Shown here: in pieces, positions 7,699-16,721 of the stretch
Layout: the number at the start of each line of letters is the position of its first letter
Position numbering within the stretch: position 1 is the first letter of the stretch
DNA from: Elusimicrobiota bacterium
GTDB lineage: Bacteria > Elusimicrobiota > Elusimicrobia > FEN-1173
Assembly (NCBI GenBank): GCA_016714745.1
Contig: JADKCG010000008.1
Coordinates: 62,001 to 126,000 of the forward strand
DNA length: 64,000 nt
Reading direction: 5' to 3'
Made by a program: the position numbers and the translations under genes
The notes under the pieces: model-generated
Database searches by the model: none
What the model was told of the DNA's origin: nothing
What the model saw: the letters and a program-made list of their open reading frames with translations, nothing else

Positions 7699-9783
7699 CT
7701 AAGTCGTTGCCGACAGCTGTGCTTTTACCGGCAATGGCACCGGGGCATCTGTTCTCGCTAGGCGGACGACTTCGGCGGGGTCCAAAATGAGGCCCACCTT
7801 GCCGTCGCCCAGAATGGCGCCGCCGGAGACGCCGGGGACTTGGCCGAACCAGGTGCCCAAAGACTTTGTGACCACCTGTTGTTGGCCAAGGAGATCGTCG
7901 ACCCAGAGTGCCGCGGGGGTCGTTTGGTCTTCAACGATGATCAGCAGGCCGTCTTCGGTGCCTTCCTCAGAAAGACCCAACACCCGGCGTAGCCGGAAAA
8001 TCGGGACCATTTCGCCTCGCAGGTTTAACAATTCGCCTCGTCCGGTGACGGTGCTGATCATGCCTTTCTCGGGTCGGACGGTTTGGCGGATGTTGAGGAT
8101 CGGGAGGATGAAGGTTTGGTCGCCCACGCGGACCAACATGCCGTCCGTGACAGCGAGGGTCAAAGGCAGACGCAGTCGGAAACGGCTTCCTTGTCCCGCC
8201 TTGGATGTCACGTCCAATTGGCCGCGCAGGTTCTCTATTCCCTTTTTGACCACGTCGAGACCCACGCCGCGGCCGGACACTTCGGTCACTTTGTCGGCGG
8301 TGGAGAATCCAGGCAAAAAGATGAGACGCAAAATCTCGTCTTCCGTTAATTCCCGGTCCGCGGGAACCAGCCCGCGTTCGCGGGCTTTTTTAAGAATCTT
8401 GTCGCGGTTCATCCCCCGGCCATCTTCGCGCACTTCCACCACAAGGCTTCCGCCTTCGTGGGTGGCGGATAAATAAAGTTGCCCTATCGGGGATTTACCG
8501 GCCTGTTCCCGTTCCACCGGAGTTTCTAAACCGTGGTCCACGGCGTTTCGGACCAGGTGGAGCAAGAGCTGGTCAAGGGTTTCCACAACGTTTCGGTCGA
8601 CCTCGGCCTCTTCGCCATAAAGGTGCAAGTCCACCGCTTTGCCGCTCTTTTGAGCCACATCGCGAATCGCGCGGGACGCTTTTTGGAACGGGCCTTTCAT
8701 GGGAACCAGCCGGAGCGCCATGGCCAAATCGCGCAAGTCGCGTACCACACGGTCCAAGTGGGCCACTTTTCTAGAGAGTACGCCGTTGTCGGGCGCGGTG
8801 ACAATAGGGTCTTGGGTGATCATGGACTGGGCGATCACCAGTTCGCCCACCGCGTTCACCAACCGGTCCAGGCGGTCCGTGCGAACGCGTACCGTTGTTT
8901 CCATATTGGTGTCGCCGCCCGCCCGGGCCGCTTGGGGCGGAGGAGGTGCGGCGGCGGTCGACGGAGCCGCGGGGGCGGGAGACGATGATCCCACCGATCG
9001 GGCGGGCGGGTCGACCACGCCCTTTTCCGTGGCGTTTTTCAAGAGGCTTAACAATTCATCATAGCCCGTTGGTTTTTTGATGGACCCGCTTTGGCTGGCG
9101 GCTTGCACGCTCTCAATAAGAAATTTCATCACGTCGATGGACCGTAAACTAAGATCGGCGATGCCGGGCCCGTAGGCCATTTCTTTTTCACGCACTTTGC
9201 TGAGCAGGGATTCCGCGTGATGGGCCAAGTCCGTGCAGAACCGGAGATGGACATAGCCCGCCATGCCTTTTAAGGTATGGAAGGCGCGGAACACGGTGTT
9301 GATGGCGTCGGGGTCTGACGGCGCTTTCTCCAATGTCAAAAGAGCCGATTCCGCCGCCTGCAGGTGTTCTCCGGCTTCCGGAATGAAGTCGGGAAACAAT
9401 AAACGGTCCTGGTCGGCAGGGGTTTCTTCTTCTGGCGACACCACGGCCGCTGGAGCGGGCGTCGCCGCCGCGGGCGGGGGGGCGGCTTTGGTTTCCACAG
9501 ACTTAACCACACGGTCCACAAGGGCGGCGAGATCGGCCAGGGTCTTTTCCGGTGTGCGGTCGTTGCCTGTCATGCGCAAAACCAGCAATCGTGCTTCGTC
9601 CAGCATGGGCTTGGTGTCGGGGGGAATGCTCGCGGGAATTTCTTTAAACCAGCGCATCAATTTAAGAAGGGACAGTTGGTCGTTGGGGTCCACCGCCGCG
9701 ACCAAGGATTTTAAGAGGAGAAGCGGTTCGGCTCCCTGAATAACGGATGGCGTACCTTTTGCGGAATCGTTGGTGTCAGTCAT
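7699..9783 (-). CDS. cheA: Chemotaxis histidine kinase CheA
   Basis: 694 residues. An unusual N-terminal region of about 100 residues precedes the Hpt (P1) domain, whose phosphorylated His is H169 in FRAFHTLKG. An Ala/Pro-rich linker leads to the dimerisation helices. The ATP-binding domain follows (N box LVRNAVDHGLE, G1 DGRGMNRDKI, G2 GRGVGLDVVKKG), then a C-terminal CheW-like P5 domain with RLPLTLAVTDGMLV. No obvious P2 CheY-binding domain is recognisable between P1 and P3, though the linker may hide a short one. CheA autophosphorylates in response to receptors and passes phosphate to CheY and CheB, both encoded in the same operon. It lies 67 bases downstream of cheB. Confidence 0.96.
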   Translation of the reverse strand: MTDTNDSAKGTPSVIQGAEPLLLLKSLVAAVDPNDQLSLLKLMRWFKEIPASIPPDTKPMLDEARLLVLRMTGNDRTPEKTLADLAALVDRVVKSVETKAAPPPAAATPAPAAVVSPEEETPADQDRLLFPDFIPEAGEHLQAAESALLTLEKAPSDPDAINTVFRAFHTLKGMAGYVHLRFCTDLAHHAESLLSKVREKEMAYGPGIADLSLRSIDVMKFLIESVQAASQSGSIKKPTGYDELLSLLKNATEKGVVDPPARSVGSSSPAPAAPSTAAAPPPPQAARAGGDTNMETTVRVRTDRLDRLVNAVGELVIAQSMITQDPIVTAPDNGVLSRKVAHLDRVVRDLRDLAMALRLVPMKGPFQKASRAIRDVAQKSGKAVDLHLYGEEAEVDRNVVETLDQLLLHLVRNAVDHGLETPVEREQAGKSPIGQLYLSATHEGGSLVVEVREDGRGMNRDKILKKARERGLVPADRELTEDEILRLIFLPGFSTADKVTEVSGRGVGLDVVKKGIENLRGQLDVTSKAGQGSRFRLRLPLTLAVTDGMLVRVGDQTFILPILNIRQTVRPEKGMISTVTGRGELLNLRGEMVPIFRLRRVLGLSEEGTEDGLLIIVEDQTTPAALWVDDLLGQQQVVTKSLGTWFGQVPGVSGGAILGDGKVGLILDPAEVVRLARTDAPVPLPVKAQLSATT

Positions 9784-9850
9784 GGTTGTGTTCCCCTCTT
9801 TGAAGTCGCACCTGTTGTTATCGGCTCAAACTGTAAAAACACAATCTCGG

Positions 9851-10894
9851 TCATGCCGGCACCGTGTCGGCGGTGTCCGCCACGTATTTCAAAACGCGTC
9901 CGGCAATGTTGTTGAGCGGAAGGATCTCGCAGGCGGCGTCCAGCGCAATGGCTTCTTTTGGCATGCCAAAAACCAAGCTCGTGGCCTCGTCCTGTGAAAT
10001 GGTGAGAGACCCACTTTCGCGCATGGCCAACAGACCTTTGGCGCCGTCGCTTCCCATGCCGGTTAAGATAACCCCAATGGCGTTGGCTCCGGCGGTTTTG
10101 GCCACCGACTGAAACAAAACGTCAACGGCGGGCTTTTGGTAATGGACCAGAGGACCGTCTTTGATGCGAACCAGGTAGTCCGCGCCGCTTTTTGTCAACA
10201 CCATGTGCCACCCGCCCGGGGCCACCAGGATCACGCCCGGGACCACACGGTCCCCGTCTTTTGCCTCCCGCACTTCCATGGCGCAGACGTCGTTTAATCG
10301 ATTGGCAAAGGACGCGCTGAACCCCCCGGGAATATGTTGAACGATCACGGTGCCGGGAGCGTCGGCGGGAAGCGCCTTCACCATGGCCTCCACAGCCACG
10401 GTCCCTCCTGTGGAAGCGCCAATGGCTAAAATTTTATGGGTCGTTCGAAGAAGGAGGGGGGCCGGGGCCTGGGCCTGAACCGCGCCATTTAAAACCCGTT
10501 TTTGTACATGGGTGGTTGCGGCGGCGCGGAGGGCGGAGACCAAATCGCGTCGAACGTCGGGTGCCAGGTACCGGGAGGGTTTCGCCACCACCGCCACCGC
10601 CCCCAGTTCCAGTGCACGAAGCGCCATGTCTGCCCGGGCCGCGGTCAAAGAACTGACCACCACCACCGGCATGGGGTGGTGCATCATCAACTTCTCTAAA
10701 AAGGTCAGGCCGTCCATGCGCGGCATTTCAAGGTCCAGGGTGAGAACGTCGGGTTTCAGTTCCAAAATCTTGTCCCGCGCCATATAGGGGTCGATGGCGG
10801 ACCCCACCACTTCGAAATCAGAGAATTGGGAAAGCTCTTCCGTCAGGGCCTTACGCACCATGGCCGAATCGTCCACCACCAGGACGCGGATCAT
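9851..10894 (-). CDS. cheB: Protein-glutamate methylesterase CheB
   Basis: 347 residues: a receiver domain (D8-D9, phospho-Asp D54 in LTLDLEMPRMDG) joined by a linker to a methylesterase domain. The catalytic Ser is in IGASTGGT, the His in VIVQHIPGGF and the Asp in GMGSDGAKG. It removes methyl groups from receptor glutamates, opposing CheR, and may deamidate glutamines. Its ATG overlaps the stop of cheX in an ATGA junction. Length and domain order match standard CheB. Confidence 0.96.
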   Translation of the reverse strand: MIRVLVVDDSAMVRKALTEELSQFSDFEVVGSAIDPYMARDKILELKPDVLTLDLEMPRMDGLTFLEKLMMHHPMPVVVVSSLTAARADMALRALELGAVAVVAKPSRYLAPDVRRDLVSALRAAATTHVQKRVLNGAVQAQAPAPLLLRTTHKILAIGASTGGTVAVEAMVKALPADAPGTVIVQHIPGGFSASFANRLNDVCAMEVREAKDGDRVVPGVILVAPGGWHMVLTKSGADYLVRIKDGPLVHYQKPAVDVLFQSVAKTAGANAIGVILTGMGSDGAKGLLAMRESGSLTISQDEATSLVFGMPKEAIALDAACEILPLNNIAGRVLKYVADTADTVPA

Positions 10895-11346
10895 GCGCCC
10901 CCCTCGATGTGGATGCCGACTTCGGCGCGGCCGCCGTCGAGGCCCACTTGGGTTTTTGTTTCGAGCGCGGGACCTTTCAAAGGAATATCTTTGGCCAGGG
11001 CCGGGCGCGGGGGGTCTAATCGATATTTCCCCATTTCCCCCGCAATCAGGGGGAGGGCGTTGCCGCAGACAACGTTTCCGATCTCCCCCAGGGCGTCCCG
11101 AAGAAGATTCGCATCCATGAGTTCGTTATCACCGATCATCCCTTGGGCCAAACTGTCCAACACCGTGCCGTACAGCCGAACCGAAAGTTCTCCTTTAACG
11201 GTGCCGTGAAACCCGACCCGGACTTCGGCCTCGAAGGGGGCTTCGATCTGGTCTGTGGTAATTTCTACTGAAGGAAGCGCCATGCACATTTCCCCGAACG
11301 TGGTGAGCGCGGCTTGTTTCAGCGATTGTTCAAACGCCGGATTCAT
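10891..11346 (-). CDS. cheX: CheX-type CheY-phosphate phosphatase
   Basis: 151 residues from the ATG at 11346; the alternative TTG at 11370 would lengthen the overlap with cheY. The segment LRDALGEIGNVVCGNALPLI contains the E-x-x-N pair that places the phosphatase side chains in CheX/CheC proteins. There is a single such motif, as in CheX rather than the duplicated CheC. Its start overlaps the end of cheY by 17 bases, fitting a role in dephosphorylating that regulator. No cheZ is visible, so this and the CheX-like gene at 1-153 are the likely signal-termination enzymes. Confidence 0.82.
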   Translation of the reverse strand: MNPAFEQSLKQAALTTFGEMCMALPSVEITTDQIEAPFEAEVRVGFHGTVKGELSVRLYGTVLDSLAQGMIGDNELMDANLLRDALGEIGNVVCGNALPLIAGEMGKYRLDPPRPALAKDIPLKGPALETKTQVGLDGGRAEVGIHIEGGA

Positions 11347-11722
11347 GGTTGACTCCCGTGATGCGTTCAATGGTTTCTTTCACCACTTCTGGCGTAAATG
11401 GTTTGTGCACAAACCCCGAGCTTTTTTTCTTTAACATCTCCACCCGTTCCGGACTGCTTTCGGTGGAGATGACGACCACGGGGGTTTCTTTTGTTAGTGG
11501 GTTCGCCCGCATGTGATCGATCATGGTTTCCCCGTCCATGACCGGCATATTGATGTCCACCAAGGCCAGGTCGATCCAGTGTTTGGACAGTTGGTCCAAT
11601 CCTTCCTGGCCGTTGGTGGCCTCGTGAACCTCCCCCACGGGAAGGCCCGAAATTTGTAGGGTGCGGATCAAGACCGACCGCATCATGCGGCTGTCGTCCA
11701 CCACCAGGATGTTGAGGCTCAT
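11330..11722 (-). CDS. cheY: CheY-like single-domain response regulator
   Basis: 130 residues: a receiver only, with the acidic pair D9-D10, the phosphoacceptor Asp in LALVDINMPVMDG, Ser/Thr in VVISTESS, and the conserved Lys in FVHKPFTPE. It lies between cheD and cheX and is translationally overlapped with the latter. It differs clearly in sequence from the CheY at 150-536, so the two are not a recent duplication and probably have separate partners. Confidence 0.93.
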   Translation of the reverse strand: MSLNILVVDDSRMMRSVLIRTLQISGLPVGEVHEATNGQEGLDQLSKHWIDLALVDINMPVMDGETMIDHMRANPLTKETPVVVISTESSPERVEMLKKKSSGFVHKPFTPEVVKETIERITGVNHESGV

Positions 11723-11751
11723 AGGGACCTTCCTTTAATGCCGAAACTGTC

Positions 11752-11810
11752 GTTGCCCCATTTAGGGGGTGCCTTTGACATGTTCAAAATTCGCCCGATA
11801 AATCGGCAAC
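11752..11810. repeat. REP-like paired palindrome, copy c (degenerate)
   Basis: A 59-bp relative of the elements at 2851 and 7628, in the cheD-cheY gap. The right-hand unit has lost one G (ATCGGCAAC instead of ATCGGGCAAC), and the left-hand unit is weakened to CCCCATTTAGGGGG. Confidence 0.7.
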
Positions 11811-11827
11811 AAAACCCTGGTCTCGTT

Positions 11828-12340
11828 TCATGCCGGCACCGAATTTTTGGCCGGGAGAAGCACGGTGGAGTTCGTTCCTGTCCGGGTGACCACCTCACCG
11901 GTGCCGATTTCGATGGTGAGCGTGCGGGCGAACCCGCCGCCCACGTCAGAGGCTTTCAACATGATCCCTTCGGCCCACAGCGTTTTCCGGAGCATGACGA
12001 TGTTGCGTTTCCCGATCTGGAAAAAATCGTCGCCGCCGCCGTTGGATTTCATGGCCGCGCCCCCAGCGACGGTCACGATCAAACGGTTCTTGGCGGCCCC
12101 GGACCTCAGGCAGGCTTCGAGCAAGCGTGGGAAGCCTGTGTCCACGAACATATAGGGGTTTTCAACGGCTTTGTCGGCGTTCAGAGATCCCTGGGGAAGC
12201 ATGGCGTGAAGCATGCCACCCACGCGGGTCATGGGATCATAGGCCGTGATGCCCAAACAACTGCCCAGGGCGTGGGTGATGATGAGGTCTTCGGCCCCCT
12301 TCGACACCTTCATTTCCGCGATGCCGACGGTCAATTGCAC
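11828..12340 (-). CDS. cheD: Chemoreceptor glutamine deamidase CheD
   Basis: Start proposed at the GTG at 12340, preceded by GAGGGAG seven bases upstream and just after the cheR stop. An ATG at 12373 would overlap cheR by 32 bases and has no clear ribosome site. The 170-residue protein has the CheD core: the catalytic Cys in ALGSCLGI and the His in GGMLHAMLP, followed by the conserved GGG and K segments. CheD deamidates receptor glutamines and, with CheC/CheX family members, forms a feedback loop known from Bacillus and Thermotoga. Its presence next to cheX supports such an adaptation scheme here (inference). Confidence 0.92.
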   Translation of the reverse strand: MQLTVGIAEMKVSKGAEDLIITHALGSCLGITAYDPMTRVGGMLHAMLPQGSLNADKAVENPYMFVDTGFPRLLEACLRSGAAKNRLIVTVAGGAAMKSNGGGDDFFQIGKRNIVMLRKTLWAEGIMLKASDVGGGFARTLTIEIGTGEVVTRTGTNSTVLLPAKNSVPA

Positions 12341-12341
12341 G

Positions 12342-13154
12342 TTACTCCCTCTGGTAGGCGGCGGGTTCGACATAGCGCAAGGTGTGGGTGATGCCGGTTA
12401 AACTTTCCGAATGGCCAACGAAGAAAAACCCGCCGGGAGCCAACAGTTCCGTGTAGCGGGAGACCAATTTCTGTCGGGTGTCTCGATCAAAATAAATCAT
12501 GACGTTTCGGCAATAGATGGCGTTGAAGGGGCCCTTCATGGGCCACGCTTGCTGTAGGTTCAGGGGCGCGAACTGGATCAGGGATTTTAAAAGAGGTTTC
12601 ACCCGCCATTGCCCCTCTCCTACCGGATCAAAATATTTTGCCCGCAGGGCGGGAGCCACATCGGCCAAGATGTCTTCGGTGTAGGTGCCGGCCCGAGCTT
12701 TTGCGAGCATCCGTTCCGATAAATCCGTGGCGAGAATGCGGACGTCCAGCCCCTCCGCGGCGCTCCCGGCTTCTTTGATGGTCATGGCCAAGGTGTAGGG
12801 TTCTTCCCCTGACGAACATCCCGCGCTCCAGAGGCGCAGGCGGCGGTCTTTGATGGAGGGGATGATTTTCGTGCGCAGGACGTCAAAATGGGAGGCTTCA
12901 CGGAAAAAGCTGGTTTTGTTGGTGGTCAATTCATCCATGAGTTTGGCCGATTCTTTGGGATCGCTATCCAGGAGCGCGTAATACGCGTTCATGTCCGCCA
13001 GGCCGAGCACTCTCAGGCGGTGCATGATGCGGGCGGTGACGAGAGGCTTTTTTGTGTCATCCAATCGGATCCCGCTCACGTCATAAGCGAGTTTTTGCGC
13101 GCGCGCAAATTGGGCCGGGCTCAATTCAGTGCTGGTGATGGGCCCCTGGGTCAT
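12342..13154 (-). CDS. cheR: Chemotaxis protein methyltransferase CheR
   Basis: 270 residues. The N-terminal helical domain contains TNKTSFFREASHFDVL. The SAM-binding domain has GCSSGEEPYTLAMT and later IYCRNVMIYFD, all CheR signatures. It methylates glutamates on the receptor signalling domains. Receptors 1 and 3 end with a pentapeptide (AFKDF) that could tether it. Its ATG overlaps the stop of the long CheW gene (ATGA). Confidence 0.96.
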   Translation of the reverse strand: MTQGPITSTELSPAQFARAQKLAYDVSGIRLDDTKKPLVTARIMHRLRVLGLADMNAYYALLDSDPKESAKLMDELTTNKTSFFREASHFDVLRTKIIPSIKDRRLRLWSAGCSSGEEPYTLAMTIKEAGSAAEGLDVRILATDLSERMLAKARAGTYTEDILADVAPALRAKYFDPVGEGQWRVKPLLKSLIQFAPLNLQQAWPMKGPFNAIYCRNVMIYFDRDTRQKLVSRYTELLAPGGFFFVGHSESLTGITHTLRYVEPAAYQRE

Positions 13155-14152
13155 TTCCCGCTCGCCGAGGTGGTGACCAACGATTGACCGGCCATGCCTT
13201 GCAGGTGGTCCGGCGCCAACACTTTATCGATGTCTAAAAGAAGCCGGACGTGGCCGGCGCTTTTGGCGATCCCCAACAAATCTTCGCCCGTAACCCCTTC
13301 CCCGAACGAGGGAACTTCTTCAATGTCTTTGTCGGCGATGTTGGTCACTTCGCTGACGCGGTCCACCGACACGCCCACCTCAATGTTGTGCGCCCGGACA
13401 ATGATGATGCAATCTTGGTTTTTGATGGGAGGGAGACCTAATTTTAATCGGAGGTCCACCACAGGAATGATCTTCCCTCTTAAATTAATGACTCCCAACA
13501 AATGAGCCGGCATACGGGGAACCGGGGTGACCGGCAGAAGTGTAATGATCTCGTGAACTTTCAATATTTCAAATCCGTATTCTTCTTTCTCCAAGAAAAA
13601 TGTCAGGAATTTCCCTCCGGTCACACGCGGGGGTGGAGGGGGAGCCACGGGTGGTGTTGCTGTCGGTGGAACCGGTGGCTCCCTCTGCGTTTCTGGAGGG
13701 GGTGTCGGGGAGGCCGGCCCTGAGGGCCGCTGACTGTCTTCGGAACTTTGCGGAGAGGGCTCCGGTGTTGCCGGGGGTGTGGGCGGCTTTGCTTCTGCTC
13801 TGACTTCCGCACCTTTTTTTAGCTCACCGGAAGACCGTTTTTCGGCCGCTGATTCTTTCGGAAGTCCCAAGTTCGCCGTGTTCCAAAGGGTCTCCGAAAC
13901 CGTTTGAATGATCCGCTGAATTTCTTTAATGATGCTGGCCCTCTCCTCGTCCGAACGGGCGCTAAAATTATTAAGCTGTTCCGCCACGGTTTTCAAGCAC
14001 TCCCCAATGACGGGAGGCGCTTTTTCCGCGTCTTCGAGAAATTTGAGCCGCGCCTGTTCCCATCCGGCATTGTCGTCCGCTTCAATGAGAACAACAGCCG
14101 AAGCGGCGTCGTCGAGGGAAGAAGAATTCGGTGTCTGAGGCGCCGGTGTCAT
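13151..14152 (-). CDS. cheW: CheW-domain protein with long N-terminal helical and proline-rich extension
   Basis: Start at the ATG at 14152, preceded by GGAG six bases away, giving 333 residues; upstream in-frame codons are judged untranslated. Residues 1-100 are predicted helical and unrecognised. About residues 105-180 are Pro/Ser/Glu-rich and low-complexity. The CheW domain occupies about 180-320 and closely matches the CheW at 7098. It is the first gene of the operon. The extension may give the coupling protein reach or an extra partner; that is conjecture. A CheW-CheV relationship is excluded because no receiver domain follows. Confidence 0.88.
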   Translation of the reverse strand: MTPAPQTPNSSSLDDAASAVVLIEADDNAGWEQARLKFLEDAEKAPPVIGECLKTVAEQLNNFSARSDEERASIIKEIQRIIQTVSETLWNTANLGLPKESAAEKRSSGELKKGAEVRAEAKPPTPPATPEPSPQSSEDSQRPSGPASPTPPPETQREPPVPPTATPPVAPPPPPRVTGGKFLTFFLEKEEYGFEILKVHEIITLLPVTPVPRMPAHLLGVINLRGKIIPVVDLRLKLGLPPIKNQDCIIIVRAHNIEVGVSVDRVSEVTNIADKDIEEVPSFGEGVTGEDLLGIAKSAGHVRLLLDIDKVLAPDHLQGMAGQSLVTTSASGK

Positions 14153-14357
14153 AGTTTTCTCCGATTCACTTATCGACCATTCGCAACAATTCTTGAGCGG
14201 ACACTGTCCGATCAACTTATTCCTAGAGCAATTTCCATGCCAGGGACAAGAAAACGAAACTTGCTCGCACTTTCCCCTTGCGCAATGAGAGTTCCTGGAC
14301 TATTATTGACAACGAAGTGGGTTCATTCGATTCAACCAATGGTGAAAGGAGATGAGT

Positions 14358-14699
14358 ATGAACAGAGCGTGTATGGCCGTGTTGATTCTGATGTCGATGG
14401 CGGCGTCGATGTGGGCGGCGGAGGATCCGACGCAGTCGCTCTACGTTCAAAAATGCGCTTCCTGCCATGGGAAAGATGGGAAAGGCGCGCCGGCCATGGC
14501 CAAGATGTTTAAGCTGGAAATGGCCCTTTTTGACTTGACCGACAAGGCGACGCTCGATAAGAAAGACGAAGAATTGATCAAAATCACCTCAAAGGGGTTG
14601 AATAAGATGCCCGCTTACGAAACGAAGTTAAAAGCCGAAGAGATCATTGCTCTGACGACCTATTTCCGTTCCTTGGCCCCGAGTTCCAAGCCAAAATAA
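14358..14699 (+). CDS. Small periplasmic monohaem c-type cytochrome
   Basis: The ATG at 14358 is preferred over the one at 14352 because the AAAGGAG ribosome site abuts 14352 directly but sits six bases from 14358. The product has 113 residues: a signal peptide to about residue 21 (cleavage near MWA-AED), then CASCH for one covalent haem c, and a candidate distal Met (KMPAYE) in a class I cytochrome c fold. It is likely a soluble electron carrier. It starts a plus-strand cluster of four cytochrome or conduit genes, divergent from the chemotaxis operon. A TTGACA at 14306 may be its -35 element, but the -10 is poor. Confidence 0.9.
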   Translation: MNRACMAVLILMSMAASMWAAEDPTQSLYVQKCASCHGKDGKGAPAMAKMFKLEMALFDLTDKATLDKKDEELIKITSKGLNKMPAYETKLKAEEIIALTTYFRSLAPSSKPK

Positions 14700-14704
14700 A
14701 AGGA

Positions 14705-16563
14705 TTGATCCAAAACCGATGGTTCTTATTCCTGTCCGCTTGGCTGGCGGGGGGGGTGTTTTTGTTCGCTCCCCGGGGCCACTCGGCGACGAACGACGAT
14801 TGTCTGGCGTGCCACGGCCAGACGGACCTGGGGCCGGCGTTTGTTGATGAAAAGGCATTTTCAGGATCGATTCACGGCAAAATTCTCTGCGTCTCGTGTC
14901 ACCAAGACGCCAAAGAAATTCCCCACGTTCCTACGCTCGCTTCCGTCTCGTGCGCGGGATGCCATCGGATTGAAGCCGCCATTTATCTGAAATCCGACCA
15001 TGGTCGGGCCATGGGCGTTGGCCGTGCCGAAGCGGCCACCTGCAAGGATTGCCACGGCCACAGCCACACACTCTTAAATTCCCGGGACCCCCAATCGCCG
15101 GTCAACCGGAAAAACATCGTTGCGACCTGCGCCCAATGCCACGCCGATATGAACCGCATGGCAGGCGTTCGCCTGACCCAACGGGACCCGTTGGGCACCT
15201 ATGCCGCCACGGTCCATGGTCAGGCGTTGGCGGCGGGCCGGAGCAATGCCGCTGTTTGTTCAGACTGCCACGGGACCCACGACATTTTTGGGGCCGCCAA
15301 CCCCGCCAGCCGGGTGTATCGACCCAACATTCCAAAAACCTGCGAACGGTGCCACGAAAACGTGGCGCTCACCTACAGAGAAAGCGTCCACGGCACGGCG
15401 ATGGCGGCCGGTGTCAAGGAGTCTCCGGTCTGCACCGATTGTCATGGGGAACACAGCATTTTGTCTCCCCAAGATCCCGGGTCGTCCACCCATGTGGGGG
15501 CCATCACCCAAACCTGTTCCACCTGCCACACATCAACCAAATTGGCGCTTAAATTGGGTCTGCCGATCAACCGACTGAAAACCTACAAGGATTCTTATCA
15601 TGGCATGGCGGCGGAACGGGGCAATCTGAAAGTGGCCAATTGCGCCTCTTGTCATGGGTTCCACGACATTTTGCCTTCATCGGATCCCCGATCGTCAATC
15701 CATCGAGCCAACCTTCCCACGACCTGCGGACAATGCCACACCGGGGCGGGCCCTCGGCTGTCCACGGGTTACGTTCACGGCCTTCCGACGTCAAAACATT
15801 GGTCGCTTTGGGTGGTCAAAGTGTTTTACCTCTTCGTCATTCCTCTGACCGTGGGGCTCATGTTTATGCACAACTTCTTGGATTGGGCGCGCAAGGCGTG
15901 GTCCGGTAAGCGCACGCCCCTGGGCGAGGAAGAAAAAACCGTTCGGCTGACCGTCAACGAGCGGATCCAGCACGGGGTGTTGATCCTCACGTTCTTTCTC
16001 TTGGCTTACACGGGGTTTGCGACAAAATTTTCGGAAGAGTCTTGGATGCACGCAATCGCACCGTTGAGCGAAGTGGCGCGGCGCGCGATTCACCGCTGGG
16101 CGGCCCTGGGGTTTTGTCTCTTGAGCGTTTACCACGTGGGCTACATGATCTTGAGTCGACGTGGACGCGTCCTCCTGACGGCTCTCCTCCCTCGCTGGTC
16201 CGACGTAAAATTGTTTGTTGACCGGCAACTCTTTAATGTCGGCATTCGCAAAACCCCCGCGCCGTCAACGACGTTCTACACCTACGCCGAAAAGATTGAA
16301 TACTGGGCCCTGGTGTGGGGCGCTCTGGTGATGGGGGTGACGGGGACTCTCCAGGTGTTCAACAACGTGTCCTTGCGGTTTTTCCCGCTGTGGACCATGG
16401 ATCTGGCCATGCAGGTTCACTTCTATGAGGCGGTGCTGGCCTGTCTGGCCATCCTGGTGTGGCACTTGTACCGGTCATGATGGACCCCGACGTCTATCCC
16501 ATGAACTGGTCCTGGCTGACGGGCTACATCAGACGGAAAAAAGAGGAGAAACTCAAGGAGTGA
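14705..16563 (+). CDS. Multihaem cytochrome c fused to cytochrome b (CbcL-like quinol oxidoreductase), frame broken near 16474
   Basis: A signal-anchor start (TTG at 14705, close to the previous stop) leads into a periplasmic part with eleven CXXCH motifs between residues 33 and 345. Five membrane segments follow (about 369-390, 422-440, 464-483, 533-551, 572-588) with His residues placed as in FdnI/HydC-type dihaem cytochrome b. This architecture matches CbcL of Geobacter, an inner-membrane enzyme that takes electrons from menaquinol to periplasmic cytochromes during metal or electrode respiration. The apparent stop at 16478-16480 follows one missing base in CCGG (about 16472-16474). In the next frame the conserved tail MDPDVYPMNWSWLTG continues to 16563. 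The function is inferred from architecture. Confidence 0.87.
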
Positions 16564-16640
16564 AAATAATTGCCGATGATTTGCTTGTTCCTTTCCCGTC
16601 CTCCGTTTCGGGGACTGGGGTGCGATTTGGATATATATCA

Positions 16641-16669
16641 TTGTTGTAAATGAGAAAATGAGCTATATA
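16641..16669 (+). promoter_or_regulatory. Putative promoter of the mtrA-mtrB pair
   Basis: TTGTTG (16641-16646), a 17-base spacer and TATATA (16664-16669) lie about 50 bases before the decahaem cytochrome start, in a locally AT-rich stretch of the 158-base gap. The rest of the gap shows no gene. Confidence 0.5.
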
Positions 16670-16721
16670 AGTGGCTGGAAAAGCCAACACCATTCTTGAT
16701 ACGACGTTGTCGAGGAGAGCC

